DNA of 64,000 nt from Streptomyces sp. HUAS ZL42 (GTDB lineage Bacteria > Actinomycetota > Actinomycetes > Streptomycetales > Streptomycetaceae): positions 7,289,001-7,353,000 of the forward strand of contig NZ_CP160403.1 in assembly GCF_040782645.1 (NCBI RefSeq), given 5' to 3'. A program made the translations under genes and the position numbers. The notes beneath the pieces are model-generated. The model searched no databases. It was not told where the DNA came from and saw nothing but the letters and a program-made list of their open reading frames with translations. Below, one piece after another: positions 1 to 9,055 of this stretch (position 1 is its first letter; each line of letters starts with the position of its first letter).

Positions 1-1
1 C

Positions 2-355
2 ACCCCGTCCGGCAGCTTCGAGGTCACGACCCACGGCGGCCGCAAGGGCACCGGCATCGACGCGATCGAGTGGGCCCACCGCGCCGCCGAGCTGGGCGCG
101 GGCGAGATCCTGCTCAACTCGATGGACGCGGACGGCACGAAGGACGGCTACGACCTCGAGATGATCGCCGCGGTCCGTAAGCACGTGACCGTCCCGTTGA
201 TCGCGTCGGGCGGCGCCGGCAAACTCGCCGACTTCCCGCCGGCCGTCGCAGCGGGCGCGGACGCGGTCCTCGCCGCCTCCGTCTTCCACTTCGGCGACCT
301 GCGAATCGGCGAGGTGAAGCAGGCGCTGCGCGAGGCGGGCCACCCCGTCAGGTGA
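2..355 (+). CDS. hisF: Imidazole glycerol phosphate synthase subunit HisF, 3' part
   Basis: The reading frame enters from the left edge and ends at a TGA, so only about the last 117 residues of a roughly 250-residue protein are here. HisF is the cyclase half of the HisF-HisH complex. It converts PRFAR and ammonia into imidazole glycerol phosphate and AICAR in histidine synthesis. The visible part carries the late TIM-barrel motifs: [17 protein letters not shown] with a catalytic aspartate, the phosphate-binding stretch IASGGAG, and the final [16 protein letters not shown]. hisI follows about 800 bases downstream on the same strand. The start lies outside the window. Confidence 0.95.
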   Translation, partial: TPSGSFEVTTHGGRKGTGIDAIEWAHRAAELGAGEILLNSMDADGTKDGYDLEMIAAVRKHVTVPLIASGGAGKLADFPPAVAAGADAVLAASVFHFGDLRIGEVKQALREAGHPVR

Positions 356-398
356 CGCCCGGCCGAGCCCCCGGCCCGGCCGGGGCTTGCCGCGTCCC

Positions 399-1034
399 CT
401 AGATACCCAGCTGCTTGGTCTCGTGCAGCTTGGTGATCGCGTCGTCGTCGCCCTCCAGGTCCACCTTCGCGGCGCTCTGCCGGCCGTACGAGAACAGCAG
501 CAGCTCCGACGGTTCGCCGGTCACCGTCACGACCGGGGTGCCGCGGTGGGCGACCGCGGTCTGGCCGTTCGGGCGGCGCAGGACCAGACCGGTCGGGGTG
601 CCGCGGCCCATCAGGCGGGCGGTGCGCTCCAACCGGGACCACAGGGCGTCCTGGAAGACCGGGTCCAGCTCGCGCGGCGTCCAGTCGGGCTGGGCACGGC
701 GGACGTCCTCGGTGTGGACGTAGAACTCGATCGTGTTCGACGCCTCGTCGATCTGCTTGAGCTGGAACGGTGAGAAGCGCGGCGGGCCGGTACGGATCAG
801 CTGGATCAGCTCCTCGTACGGCTTGTCCGTGAACTCCTCCATCACCTTCTCCAGGCGAGGCGCCAGCTGCTTGATCAGGATGCCCGCGGAGGCGTCGGGG
901 CGGCGCTCGCGCACCACGACGTGCGCGGCCAGGTCACGGGTCTGCCAGCCCTCGCACAGGGTGGGTGCGTCGGGACCGGCGGTTTCCAAGAGGTCGGCGA
1001 GCAGGAGCCGTTCACGCTTGGCAAAGGTCGACAT
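399..1034 (-). CDS. TIGR03085 family metal-binding protein
   Basis: This 211-residue protein starts [16 protein letters not shown]. It has the helical-bundle layout of the actinobacterial TIGR03085 group, related to the DinB/mycothiol-dependent maleylpyruvate isomerase N-terminal fold. The stretch [20 protein letters not shown] (residues 26-45) holds the conserved W-x-x-R-D-L-A-A-H metal-site motif, and [11 protein letters not shown] is the second typical motif. The function of this group is not established; a mycothiol link is inferred from the fold. The gene lies between hisF and hisI on the opposite strand and is divergent from hisI across 128 bases. Confidence 0.8.
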   Translation of the reverse strand: MSTFAKRERLLLADLLETAGPDAPTLCEGWQTRDLAAHVVVRERRPDASAGILIKQLAPRLEKVMEEFTDKPYEELIQLIRTGPPRFSPFQLKQIDEASNTIEFYVHTEDVRRAQPDWTPRELDPVFQDALWSRLERTARLMGRGTPTGLVLRRPNGQTAVAHRGTPVVTVTGEPSELLLFSYGRQSAAKVDLEGDDDAITKLHETKQLGI

Positions 1035-1162
1035 GTAGTCAGCCTACGGCCGGGTGCCGGGTCCGCCCAGTGGACATGGCCCGGTCGGCACAGCCGTGGT
1101 GTCCCGGTCCGCACCCTGGACACGGCCCAGGCCTTGTCAGTGATGCGCGGCACAATGGCCCC

Positions 1163-1564
1163 ATGACCAGCACGCCCTCATCCAGCAGCCTCGACCCGGA
1201 GATCGCCGCGCGCCTCAAGCGCAGCGCCGACGGGCTCCTCCCCGCGATCGCCCAGCAGTACGACACCGGAGAGGTGCTGATGCTGGGCTGGATGGACGAC
1301 GAGGCGCTGCACCGCACGCTGACCACGGGCCGCTGCACGTACTGGTCGCGCAGCCGCCGGGAGTACTGGGTGAAGGGCGACACCTCCGGCCACGTCCAGT
1401 GGGTCAAGTCCGTCGCCCTCGACTGCGACGCCGACACCGTGCTGGTCAAGGTCGACCAGGTCGGCGCCGCCTGCCACACGGGCGCGCGCACCTGCTTCGA
1501 CGCCGACGTGCTCCTCAAGGAAGCCGCGGGCGCCGATTCCGGCGTACCGGCTTCGGATCAGTAA
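1163..1564 (+). CDS. hisI: Phosphoribosyl-AMP cyclohydrolase HisI
   Basis: The protein has 133 residues from the ATG at 1163; an upstream open extension is not like the family. HisI opens the purine ring of phosphoribosyl-AMP in step three of histidine synthesis. The family motifs are present: [14 protein letters not shown] near the start, [19 protein letters not shown] in the middle, and the zinc/magnesium motif [11 protein letters not shown] followed by CHTGARTC, which supplies the conserved aspartates and cysteines. There is no fused HisE domain. trpE begins 11 bases after the stop, so the two genes are almost certainly co-transcribed. Confidence 0.95.
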   Translation: MTSTPSSSSLDPEIAARLKRSADGLLPAIAQQYDTGEVLMLGWMDDEALHRTLTTGRCTYWSRSRREYWVKGDTSGHVQWVKSVALDCDADTVLVKVDQVGAACHTGARTCFDADVLLKEAAGADSGVPASDQ

Positions 1565-1575
1565 GGTCAGCGGCC

Positions 1576-3063
1576 ATGGACCTCGAGACGTTCCGCAAGC
1601 TGGCCACCGACCGTCGCGTCATTCCGGTCACCCGCAAGCTCCTCGCCGACGGCGACACCCCGGTCGCGCTCTACCGCAAGCTCGCCGCCGAGCGCCCCGG
1701 CACGTTCCTGCTGGAGTCCGCGGAGAACGGCCGCTCCTGGTCCCGCTACTCCTTCGTGGGCGTGCGCTCGGCCGCCACCCTCACGGAAAAGAACGGCCAG
1801 GCCCACTGGCTCGGCGCCCCGCCCGTAGGCGTCCCGGTCGACGGCGACCCACTCGCCGCCCTGCGCGCCACCATCGAGGCCCTGCACACCCCCCACGAGG
1901 ACGGCATGCCGCCCTTCACCGGCGGCATGGTCGGCTACCTCGGCTACGACATCGTGCGCCGCCTGGAGAAGATCGGCCCCGGCGAACGCGACGACCTCGG
2001 GCTGCCCGAGCTGACCATGCTCCTCACCAGCGACCTCGCTGTCATGGACCACTGGGAGGGCTCGGTCCTGCTGATCGCCAACGCGATCAACCACAACGAT
2101 CTCGACACGGGTGTGGACGAGGCGTACGCGGACGCTGTCGCCCGTCTCGACGCCATGGAGGCGGACCTCTCGCGCGCGGTCGCCCAGCCGCCCGCCGTGC
2201 TTCCGCCCTCCGAACTCCCCGAGTACACGGCGCTCTGGGGCGGCCCCGACTTCCAGGAGGCCGTCGAGGACATCAAGGAGCGCATCCGGGCGGGCGAGGC
2301 CTTCCAGGTCGTACCCTCGCAGCGCTTCGAAACTCCGTGCACGGCAAGCGCGCTGGACGTGTACAGGGTGCTGCGCGCGACCAACCCGTCGCCGTACATG
2401 TACCTGCTCCGCTTCGACGGGTTCGACGTCGTCGGCTCGTCCCCGGAGGCCCTCGTCAAGGTCGAGGACGGGCAGGCCATGGTCCACCCCATCGCCGGTA
2501 CCCGGCACCGCGGCGCCACCCCGCAGGAGGACCAGTCCCTGGCCGACGAACTGCTGGCCGACCCCAAGGAGCGCGCCGAGCACCTCATGCTGGTCGACCT
2601 CGGCCGCAACGACCTGGGGCGGGTCTGCGAGCCGGGCTCGGTCGAAGTCGTCGACTTCATGTCCATCGAGCGGTACTCGCACGTGATGCACATCGTTTCG
2701 ACGGTGACGGGGCGGATCGCCGAGGGCCGTACGGCCTTCGACGTCCTGACGGCCTGTTTCCCGGCCGGCACCCTCTCCGGCGCGCCCAAGCCCCGCGCGA
2801 TGCAGATCATCGACGAACTCGAGCCGTCCCGGCGCGGGTTGTACGGCGGCTGCGTCGGCTACCTCGACTTCGCGGGCGACTCCGACACCGCCATCGCCAT
2901 CCGCACGGCCCTGCTGCGCGACGGCACCGCCTACGTCCAGGCGGGCGCGGGCATCGTCGCCGACTCCGACCCGGTCGCCGAGGACCAGGAGTGCCGCAAC
3001 AAGGCGGCGGCGGTACTGCGGGCGGTGCACACGGCCAACCGGCTGAGCGAGACCGGCAGGTAG
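1576..3063 (+). CDS. trpE: Anthranilate synthase component I TrpE
   Basis: This 495-residue protein converts chorismate and ammonia (supplied by TrpG, not in this window) to anthranilate. The N-terminal domain has LLES at residues 45-48, the tryptophan feedback-binding motif. The C-terminal chorismate-binding domain is intact, with [39 protein letters not shown] and [15 protein letters not shown]. The start at 1576 is chosen because hisI ends at 1564 and the family sequence begins here. The short gap leaves no room for a Trp leader peptide immediately upstream, so attenuation at this point is unlikely. A TIGR02234 membrane protein follows. Confidence 0.96.
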   Translation: MDLETFRKLATDRRVIPVTRKLLADGDTPVALYRKLAAERPGTFLLESAENGRSWSRYSFVGVRSAATLTEKNGQAHWLGAPPVGVPVDGDPLAALRATIEALHTPHEDGMPPFTGGMVGYLGYDIVRRLEKIGPGERDDLGLPELTMLLTSDLAVMDHWEGSVLLIANAINHNDLDTGVDEAYADAVARLDAMEADLSRAVAQPPAVLPPSELPEYTALWGGPDFQEAVEDIKERIRAGEAFQVVPSQRFETPCTASALDVYRVLRATNPSPYMYLLRFDGFDVVGSSPEALVKVEDGQAMVHPIAGTRHRGATPQEDQSLADELLADPKERAEHLMLVDLGRNDLGRVCEPGSVEVVDFMSIERYSHVMHIVSTVTGRIAEGRTAFDVLTACFPAGTLSGAPKPRAMQIIDELEPSRRGLYGGCVGYLDFAGDSDTAIAIRTALLRDGTAYVQAGAGIVADSDPVAEDQECRNKAAAVLRAVHTANRLSETGR

Positions 3064-3124
3064 GGCGAGCGTCACGTGAACCCCGGGTGACGGTTCATCC
3101 GGGGTTCGGGCGATAGTGGGGTAC

Positions 3125-3766
3125 GTGACTGCTGCACCTCGCCCTCGTTCCGAAGCCGCCGCCCCCGTCCGGTCCGGCCGCCGGAGTCTCGCCCTCGCCC
3201 TGCTGTGCGGAGCACTCGGCGCGGCCGTGGTGCTGCTGGCGACCCGGCAACGCTGGGCGGAGGGCACCGCCACGGTGGCCGGCGGCTCCTTCCCCCTGAC
3301 CGCCAAGGGCAGCGACGTCACCGGCGTGCCCGCGGCGCTCGCCATAGTGGGCCTCGCCGCGCTGGTCGCCGTCTTCGCCGTCCGCAGGGCCGGTCGCCTG
3401 CTGGTCGCCGGGCTGCTCGCCCTCTCCGGCGCCGGCACGGTCGCCGCCGCCCTGCTGGGCGTCTCCGACACCTCCGCGCTCGACGAGAAGGCCGCCCAGG
3501 CCTCCGGCGACACCTCCTCCACCGTGGCCGCCTTCACCCACACCGCCTGGCCCTACGTCGCGGCGGCCGGCGGCCTCCTGATCCTCCTGGCGGGCCTGCT
3601 GGCCCTGCGCTACGGCCGCCGGTGGCCCGCCATGTCCGGCCGCTACGAGCGCGGCGGCACCCCCCGCCCGCGCCGCACGGCCCCGTCCGTCGACCCCGAC
3701 CGGCCCGAGGACATCTGGAAGGCCCTCGACCGGGGCGAGGACCCCACAGGCGTGGATCCCGCCTGA
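3125..3766 (+). CDS. TIGR02234 family Trp-operon-associated membrane protein
   Basis: The protein is about 213 residues from a GTG at 3125; another in-frame GTG lies at 3116. Four hydrophobic segments are visible: roughly residues 20-38, 70-85, 90-110 and 140-162. The extracytoplasmic loops hold the RQRWAEG motif near the end of the first segment and a Thr/Ser-rich stretch. The C-terminal tail is basic and Pro-rich and ends PEDIWKALDRGEDPT. Actinobacteria carry this family next to trpE or trpC, hence the family name. Its biochemical role is unknown. Co-transcription with trpE, 61 bases upstream, is likely. Confidence 0.85.
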   Translation: MTAAPRPRSEAAAPVRSGRRSLALALLCGALGAAVVLLATRQRWAEGTATVAGGSFPLTAKGSDVTGVPAALAIVGLAALVAVFAVRRAGRLLVAGLLALSGAGTVAAALLGVSDTSALDEKAAQASGDTSSTVAAFTHTAWPYVAAAGGLLILLAGLLALRYGRRWPAMSGRYERGGTPRPRRTAPSVDPDRPEDIWKALDRGEDPTGVDPA

Positions 3767-3952
3767 CGACGCCCCCGCACAGCAGGGACCTTCGTCCCGG
3801 GCCATCGGTCCCGATGTGGTGAATCAGACGCGATCGGAAGCCACCCCCGCTCCCGGGACGCGCGCGCGTACGGGACAATGGACGACGAGTATCCGGCCCG
3901 GACACGCCGGCTCAGACACGTACGACACGTACACAGCAACGAGGAGCAACAC

Positions 3953-4216
3953 ATGGCGGGCAGCAGCCACGGACACACCCCGGCCGCCTGGACCGGTGTC
4001 ACCATCGCCTTCATCGGTTTCTGCGTCGCGGGCGCGTTCATGGTGATGGCCGAGCCGCTGGGCTTCTGGGCCGGCATGGTGATCATCGTCCTCGGCGGTG
4101 TCGTCGGCCTCATCATGAAGAGCATGGGCCTGGGCCAGCCGAAGGACATCCACGCGGTGCGCCCGGCCCACACCCGGACCGCGGTGACGCCCGAGCCGGT
4201 GCGTGCCGAGAGCTGA
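3953..4216 (+). CDS. HGxxPAAW family small membrane protein
   Basis: This 87-residue protein begins MAGSSHGHTPAAW, which contains the HGHTPAAW signature that names the family. Two transmembrane helices follow, at about residues 14-34 and 38-57, separated by a very short turn. The tail after the helices is polar. A GAGGAG ribosome-binding site sits 7 bases before the ATG at 3953 and decides the start against an upstream extension. The family is actinobacterial, often found between trpE and trpC, and has no known function. Confidence 0.85.
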   Translation: MAGSSHGHTPAAWTGVTIAFIGFCVAGAFMVMAEPLGFWAGMVIIVLGGVVGLIMKSMGLGQPKDIHAVRPAHTRTAVTPEPVRAES

Positions 4217-4231
4217 GCTCCCCACGATTGC

Positions 4232-4272
4232 GTGAGGGGCGGCCGGTGACCGACCGGCCGCCCCTCACGCGT
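4232..4272 (+). terminator. Strong hairpin terminator after the HGxxPAAW gene
   Basis: A perfect 17-bp inverted repeat (4232-4248 with 4256-4272) surrounds a 7-base loop and starts 15 bases after the stop codon. It is GC-rich and lacks a long T run, as is usual in Streptomyces. It would end transcription from trpE and separate it from the DUF2752 and trpC genes. Confidence 0.75.
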
Positions 4273-4295
4273 GCGTGCGGCCCGCGTGGGGCAGA

Positions 4296-4739
4296 ATGCG
4301 AGGCGTGAACCCCGACAGCCAAGCGGTACCCGCTGCCGACGGGACCCTGCTGAAGCGGCTGGCCGTCCCCGCCGGAGTGCTCGCGGCCGTCGTGGGGGCC
4401 TTCGCATACGTCGGGACCGTGGACCCCAATCAGCCGGGCCACTACCCCGTCTGCCCTCTCCTGCGCCTGACCGGCATCTACTGCCCCGGCTGCGGCGGCC
4501 TGCGCAGCGCCCACGCCTTCGTTCACGGGGACTTCCTCACGGCGCTCCACGACAACGCGGCGGCCGTGATCGCCTATGTGGGCTTCGCCGTGGTGTGGAC
4601 CGTCTGGGTGGTTGGTGCCGTGCGCGGGCGTCCGACGCGGATGCAACCGGGCCCGGCGCAGCTGTGGACGCTGGGGGCCTTCCTGCTGGTCTTCACCGTT
4701 GTCCGGAACCTGCCGTTCGGTGGCTGGCTGCATCCTTGA
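4296..4739 (+). CDS. DUF2752 domain membrane protein
   Basis: The protein is about 147 residues from the ATG at 4296; the GTG at 4305 is an equally possible start. The DUF2752 core is clear: CPLLRLTGIYCPGCGGLRSAH around residues 50-70, with the paired C-P-G-C-G-G motif, then LTALHDNAAAVI. Three membrane helices are predicted, at about residues 20-40, 85-110 and 120-140. The conserved cysteines may bind metal or form disulfides, but the function is unknown. It lies just upstream of trpC in the same direction and begins soon after a strong terminator, so it probably has its own promoter. Confidence 0.8.
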   Translation: MRGVNPDSQAVPAADGTLLKRLAVPAGVLAAVVGAFAYVGTVDPNQPGHYPVCPLLRLTGIYCPGCGGLRSAHAFVHGDFLTALHDNAAAVIAYVGFAVVWTVWVVGAVRGRPTRMQPGPAQLWTLGAFLLVFTVVRNLPFGGWLHP

Positions 4740-4879
4740 TCAACAGCCGAATGTCCAGGTAGTGGGACCGGCGTCAACCGGATGCGAGGCCTGCGCCGTC
4801 CTCCGGATACCATCGCAGGGACCATCGAATTCGTCCTTGGTCACTGGAACCGCCAACCGTCCGGAAGGGGGCCGCTCGC

Positions 4880-5689
4880 GTGAGTGTGCTCGACGAGATC
4901 ATCGACGGCGTCCGTGCCGACCTCGCGGAGCGGCAGGCACGCGTCAGCCTCGACGAGCTCAAGGAGCGCGCGGCGAAGGCTCCCGCTGCCAAGGACGGGG
5001 TCGCCGCGCTACGCGGAGACGGCGTCAAGGTCATCTGCGAGGTCAAGCGCTCCAGCCCGTCCAAGGGCGCGCTGGCCGCGATCGCCGACCCGGCGGGCCT
5101 GGCCGCGGACTACGAGGCGGGCGGCGCGGCCGTCATCTCCGTCCTCACCGAGCAGCGCCGCTTCGGCGGTTCGCTCGCCGACCTGGAGGCGGTCCGCGCG
5201 CGCGTGGACATCCCGGTGCTGCGCAAGGACTTCATCGTCACGGCGTACCAGCTGTGGGAGGCGCGGGCGTACGGCGCCGATCTGGCGCTGCTGATCGTGG
5301 CGGCGCTGGACCAGCCGGCGCTGGAGTCGCTGATCGAGCGTGCGGTGTCCATCGGTCTCACCCCGCTCGTCGAGGTCCACGACGAGGACGAGGTCGAGCG
5401 TGCGGTGGACGCGGGCGCGAAGGTGATCGGCGTCAACGCGCGGAACCTGAAGACCCTGGAGGTGGACCGCTCGACGTTCGAGCGGGTCGCCCCCGAGATC
5501 CCCGACGGCATCGTCAAGATCGCCGAGTCCGGCGTCCGCGGCCCGCACGACCTCATCGCGTACGCCAACGCCGGCGCCGACGCGGTCCTGGTGGGCGAGT
5601 CCCTGGTGACGGGGAAGGATCCCAAGGCCGCGGTCTCCGACCTGGTCGCGGCGGGCGAACACCCCGCACTGCGGCACGGCCGGGGCTGA
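4880..5689 (+). CDS. trpC: Indole-3-glycerol phosphate synthase TrpC
   Basis: This 269-residue TIM-barrel enzyme makes indole-3-glycerol phosphate from CdRP. Motifs present are [12 protein letters not shown] with a catalytic lysine, [13 protein letters not shown] with the second catalytic lysine, [15 protein letters not shown], and the phosphate site AESGVRG...VGESLV. It starts at a GTG preceded by a GGAAGGGGG ribosome-binding site. It is the first gene of a trpC-trpM-trpB-trpA run. TrpF is not in the run; in actinobacteria that step is usually carried by the dual-function PriA/HisA. Confidence 0.96.
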   Translation: MSVLDEIIDGVRADLAERQARVSLDELKERAAKAPAAKDGVAALRGDGVKVICEVKRSSPSKGALAAIADPAGLAADYEAGGAAVISVLTEQRRFGGSLADLEAVRARVDIPVLRKDFIVTAYQLWEARAYGADLALLIVAALDQPALESLIERAVSIGLTPLVEVHDEDEVERAVDAGAKVIGVNARNLKTLEVDRSTFERVAPEIPDGIVKIAESGVRGPHDLIAYANAGADAVLVGESLVTGKDPKAAVSDLVAAGEHPALRHGRG

Positions 5690-5710
5690 TCACCCGCTAG
5701 GCTCGCCCCG

Positions 5711-5884
5711 ATGACTCTCCCGACGACCGTGACGACCACGGACCGCTACGCCCGCCTCGCGCGCGGCTGCCGGCCCCGTGGCTGCCGCGCGCCCGCACGC
5801 CGGGTGCACGGCCGGCGCGTGCGGTACGTCATCGGCGATGAGCCGGGGCAAGTCAACGGCATGCGATGGCAGCAGCCAACCTAA
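5711..5884 (+). CDS. trpM: TrpM small regulatory protein (formerly trpX)
   Basis: A 57-codon frame runs from an ATG 21 bases after trpC to a TAA. The product is very basic and Arg-rich (MTLPTTVTTTDRYARLAR..., then GCRPRGCRAPARRVHGRRVR) and ends with YVIGDEPGQVNGMRW and a short tail. Position and sequence match TrpM, the small protein between trpC and trpB in Streptomyces trpCMBA clusters. In S. coelicolor it is reported to influence growth, differentiation and antibiotic production. The last codons merge with a dispersed repeat that begins around the stop codon, so the C-terminus may be altered relative to other TrpM proteins. Confidence 0.8.
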   Translation: MTLPTTVTTTDRYARLARGCRPRGCRAPARRVHGRRVRYVIGDEPGQVNGMRWQQPT

Positions 5885-5965
5885 GGGGCGCGGGGCGCTT
5901 CTGAATGTGCGGCTCCGCCGCGCGGGCGCGATCAACCACAACGATCCGCAGCCAACTGACAACCC
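5877..5965 (+). repeat. Dispersed Streptomyces-type repeat in the trpM-trpB gap
   Basis: The stretch beginning AACCTAAGGGGCGCGGGG and containing GTGCGGCTCCGCCGCG and ATCAACCACAACGATCCGCAG resembles a short interspersed sequence I recall from many Streptomyces spacers. It fills most of the space between trpM and trpB and supplies the trpM stop codon. An inverted repeat GCGGCTCCGCCGC lies inside it. Confidence 0.55.
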
Positions 5966-6018
5966 CACGCCCCACGGCGATCAGTGCACTCAACACATAC
6001 TCACCGTGAGGTTTCCGC

Positions 6019-7302
6019 ATGCCCAGCGACTTCTTCATCCCCGACCCGCAGGGTCAAGTCCCCAGCGCCGAGGGCTACTTCGGCGCGTTCGGCGGCAAGT
6101 TCATCCCGGAGGCCCTCGTAGCCGCCGTGGACGAGGTGGCCGTCGAGTACGACAAGGCCAAGCACGACCCCGACTTCGCCCGAGAGCTCGACGACCTGCT
6201 GGTGAACTACACCGGACGCCCCAGCTCTCTCACGGAAGTGCCCCGTTTCGCGGCGCACGCCGGCGGCGCTCGCGTGTTCCTCAAGCGCGAGGATCTCAAC
6301 CACACCGGCTCCCACAAGATCAACAACGTGCTCGGTCAGGCCCTGCTCACCAAGCGCATGGGCAAGACCCGCGTCATCGCCGAGACCGGCGCCGGGCAGC
6401 ACGGCGTCGCCACCGCCACCGCCTGTGCGCTCTTCGGCCTCGAGTGCACGATCTACATGGGCGAGATCGACACCAAGCGCCAGGCCCTCAACGTGGCCCG
6501 TATGCGCATGCTCGGCGCCGAGGTCGTCGCGGTGAAGTCCGGCAGCCGCACGCTGAAGGACGCGATCAACGAGGCCTTCCGCGACTGGGTCGCCAACGTC
6601 GACCACACCCACTACCTGTTCGGGACCGTGGCCGGACCGCACCCCTTCCCCGCCATGGTCCGCGACTTCCACCGCGTCATCGGCGTCGAGACGCGCCGCC
6701 AGCTCCTGGAGCGCGCCGGGCGCCTGCCCGACGCGGCCGTCGCGTGCGTCGGCGGCGGCTCCAACGCCATCGGCCTCTTCCACGCCTTCATCCCGGACAC
6801 CTCCGTCCGCCTGATCGGCTGTGAGCCGGCCGGACACGGCGTGGAGACCGGCGAGCACGCGGCCACCCTCACCGCGGGCGAGCCCGGCATCCTGCACGGT
6901 TCCCGCTCCTACGTCCTCCAGGACGAGGAGGGCCAGATCACGGAGCCGTACTCCATCTCTGCGGGCCTGGACTACCCGGGCATCGGCCCCGAGCACTCCT
7001 ACCTCAAGGACAGCGGCCGCGCCGAGTACCGCGCGGTCACCGACGACGCCGCCATGCAGGCGCTGCGCCTGCTGTCGCGGACCGAGGGCATCATCCCGGC
7101 CATCGAGAGCGCCCACGCGCTCGCCGGCGCCCTGGAGGTCGGCAGGGAACTGGGCAAGGACGGACTGATCGTCGTCAACCTGTCCGGCCGCGGCGACAAG
7201 GACATGGACACGGCCGCGCGCTACTTCGGTCTGTACGACACCGATGCCGAGGTCGCGGCCAACGCCGCCGACACCGCCGAGATCGAGGGGGACGCCAAGT
7301 GA
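6019..7302 (+). CDS. trpB: Tryptophan synthase beta chain TrpB
   Basis: This 427-residue PLP enzyme condenses indole with serine to give tryptophan. The PLP lysine is residue 100 in the motif [13 protein letters not shown]. The motifs [25 protein letters not shown], the phosphate site GGGSNAIG and the C-terminal [10 protein letters not shown] are all present, which is a complete TrpB1-type protein. It ends in a GTGA overlap with trpA, giving the usual coupled expression of the two subunits of the alpha2-beta2 complex. It is separated from trpM by a dispersed repeat. Confidence 0.97.
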   Translation: MPSDFFIPDPQGQVPSAEGYFGAFGGKFIPEALVAAVDEVAVEYDKAKHDPDFARELDDLLVNYTGRPSSLTEVPRFAAHAGGARVFLKREDLNHTGSHKINNVLGQALLTKRMGKTRVIAETGAGQHGVATATACALFGLECTIYMGEIDTKRQALNVARMRMLGAEVVAVKSGSRTLKDAINEAFRDWVANVDHTHYLFGTVAGPHPFPAMVRDFHRVIGVETRRQLLERAGRLPDAAVACVGGGSNAIGLFHAFIPDTSVRLIGCEPAGHGVETGEHAATLTAGEPGILHGSRSYVLQDEEGQITEPYSISAGLDYPGIGPEHSYLKDSGRAEYRAVTDDAAMQALRLLSRTEGIIPAIESAHALAGALEVGRELGKDGLIVVNLSGRGDKDMDTAARYFGLYDTDAEVAANAADTAEIEGDAK

Positions 7303-8117
7303 GCGGGAACATTCAGCTGCTGTCGGACACCCTCGCCGCCGCCAAGGCGGAGGGACGCTCCGCCCTCATCGCCTACCTCCCCGCCGGCTTCCCGGACGTC
7401 GACGGCGGCATCGAGGCGATCAAGGCGGTCCTCGACGGCGGCGCCGACGTCGTGGAGGTGGGCCTGCCGCACAGCGACCCCGTCCTCGACGGCCCGGTCA
7501 TCCAGACCGCCGACGACATCGCCCTGCGCGGCGGCGTCAAGATCGCCGACGTCATGCGGACGGTCCGGGAGACGTACGAGGCGACCGGGAAGCCGGTGCT
7601 CGTCATGACGTACTGGAACCCGATCGACCGCTACGGCGTCGAGCGCTTCACCGCCGAGCTCGCGGAGGCGGGCGGTGCCGGGGCCATCCTGCCGGACCTT
7701 CCGGTGCAGGAGTCGGCGCTGTGGAGGGAGCACGCCGAGAAGCACGGCCTCGCGACGGTCTTCGTCGTGGCGCCCAGCAGCAGGAACGAGCGACTCGCGC
7801 AGATCACCGCGGCAGGCAGCGGCTTCGTCTACGCCGCCTCGCTCATGGGTGTCACCGGCACCCGTGAGTCGGTGGGCGCGCAGGCTCAGGACCTGGTGGA
7901 GCGCACCCGCGGCACCGGCACCGACCTGCCGGTCTGCGTCGGCCTCGGCGTCTCCAACACCGAGCAGGCCGCCGAGGTCGCCGGCTTCGCCGACGGTGTG
8001 ATCGTCGGCTCGGCCTTCGTCAAGCGGATGCTGGACGCTGCGGACCACGCGGCCGGCATCGAGGCCGTCCGCGCGCTCGCCGGGGAACTGGCGAAGGGCG
8101 TGCGCGGGCAGGTGTAG
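7299..8117 (+). CDS. trpA: Tryptophan synthase alpha chain TrpA
   Basis: This 272-residue protein cleaves indole-3-glycerol phosphate to indole, which is channelled to TrpB. The catalytic pair is visible as Glu53 and Asp64 in [17 protein letters not shown]. The substrate phosphate loop is [15 protein letters not shown], and [10 protein letters not shown]...VIVGSAFVK closes the barrel. The GTG start overlaps the trpB TGA by four bases. A hairpin terminator follows the stop by about 30 bases. Confidence 0.96.
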   Translation: MSGNIQLLSDTLAAAKAEGRSALIAYLPAGFPDVDGGIEAIKAVLDGGADVVEVGLPHSDPVLDGPVIQTADDIALRGGVKIADVMRTVRETYEATGKPVLVMTYWNPIDRYGVERFTAELAEAGGAGAILPDLPVQESALWREHAEKHGLATVFVVAPSSRNERLAQITAAGSGFVYAASLMGVTGTRESVGAQAQDLVERTRGTGTDLPVCVGLGVSNTEQAAEVAGFADGVIVGSAFVKRMLDAADHAAGIEAVRALAGELAKGVRGQV

Positions 8118-8150
8118 AAAATTCGGTCACTCGAACGAGTGGACCTGGGA

Positions 8151-8183
8151 CCGGGGAGGCGCGCAGCGCCTCCCCGGTTCGTT
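8151..8183 (+). terminator. Hairpin terminator after trpA
   Basis: A perfect 12-bp stem (8151-8162 with 8166-8177) with a 3-base loop is followed by TTCGTT. It ends the trpCMBA transcript just before the GTG of the thioredoxin gene. Confidence 0.7.
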
Positions 8184-8191
8184 CTCGGGGT

Positions 8192-8971
8192 GTGAGCGAG
8201 AAGAATCGTGAGGGTAAGCGCACGGCACGGGAGCGGCTGGCGGTCGAGCGCGAGAAGCAGAGGGCCGCGGAGAAGCGGCGGCGGACTCTGATCGTCGGCG
8301 CCAGCATCGTCTGCGTCCTGGGCCTCGCCGCGGTGATCGGCGTGATCGCCGCGAACACCGGCAAGGACGACAGCAGCAGCGACAGCTCGGGCCCGGTCAC
8401 GGCGCCTTCGGGGGCGCAGGGCAAGGACGCCCTGGTGATCCCGGCGGGCAAGGAGGGCGCCAAGTCCACGCTCACGGTGTGGGAGGACTTCCGCTGCCCG
8501 GCCTGCCAGGCCTTCGAGGACGGCTACCGCTCGACGATCCACGAGCTGACGGACTCAGGAAAACTGAAGGTGGAGTACCGCCTGGCCACCCTCATCGACG
8601 GCATCGCGGGCGGCACCGGCTCCCGGAACGCCGCCAACGCCGCGGCCTGCGCGCAGGACACCGGAAAGTTCACCGCGTACCACGACGTGCTGTACGAGAA
8701 CCAGCCGCCGGAGGCGGACGACGCATTCGCCAAGAACAGCGAGCTCCTCGAGCTCGCGGCCAAAGTCGACGGCCTCGACACGGCCGCCTTCCGCACCTGC
8801 GTCGAGGACGGCACGCACAACAGTTGGGTGGTGAAGTCGAACGAGGCCTTCCAGAAGGCGGGTCTCAACGCCACGCCGACCGTCCTGCTGAACGGCAAGA
8901 ACATCTACCAGGACCGGACGATGACGCCGGCGAAGCTGAAGCAGATGGTGGAGGAGGCCGGCAAGGAGTAA
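8192..8971 (+). CDS. DsbA-family membrane-anchored thioredoxin-like protein
   Basis: This 259-residue protein has a very charged N-terminal cytoplasmic segment (residues 1-32), one membrane helix (about 33-54), a Ser/Asp linker, and an extracytoplasmic thioredoxin_4/DsbA domain. The redox motif is CPAC at residues 102-105, within FRCPACQAFE. The cis-proline motif is NATPTVLLNG near residue 230. It probably oxidises or isomerises thiols in exported proteins. The GTG at 8192 lies directly after the trpA terminator. lgt follows on the same strand, consistent with a role at the cell envelope. Confidence 0.88.
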   Translation: MSEKNREGKRTARERLAVEREKQRAAEKRRRTLIVGASIVCVLGLAAVIGVIAANTGKDDSSSDSSGPVTAPSGAQGKDALVIPAGKEGAKSTLTVWEDFRCPACQAFEDGYRSTIHELTDSGKLKVEYRLATLIDGIAGGTGSRNAANAAACAQDTGKFTAYHDVLYENQPPEADDAFAKNSELLELAAKVDGLDTAAFRTCVEDGTHNSWVVKSNEAFQKAGLNATPTVLLNGKNIYQDRTMTPAKLKQMVEEAGKE

Positions 8972-9055
8972 GGCGGATTCACACCGGCCCGTTATGGACC
9001 CGTAGCCGGGCTGCCTGCCGTGTGCCCGGTCCGGCACGGTAGCGTCGACCCTGCC

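Noticed and set aside
1564..1576. Tryptophan attenuator before trpE
   Set aside because: Only 11 bases separate hisI and trpE, and no Trp-rich leader peptide or competing hairpins are visible.
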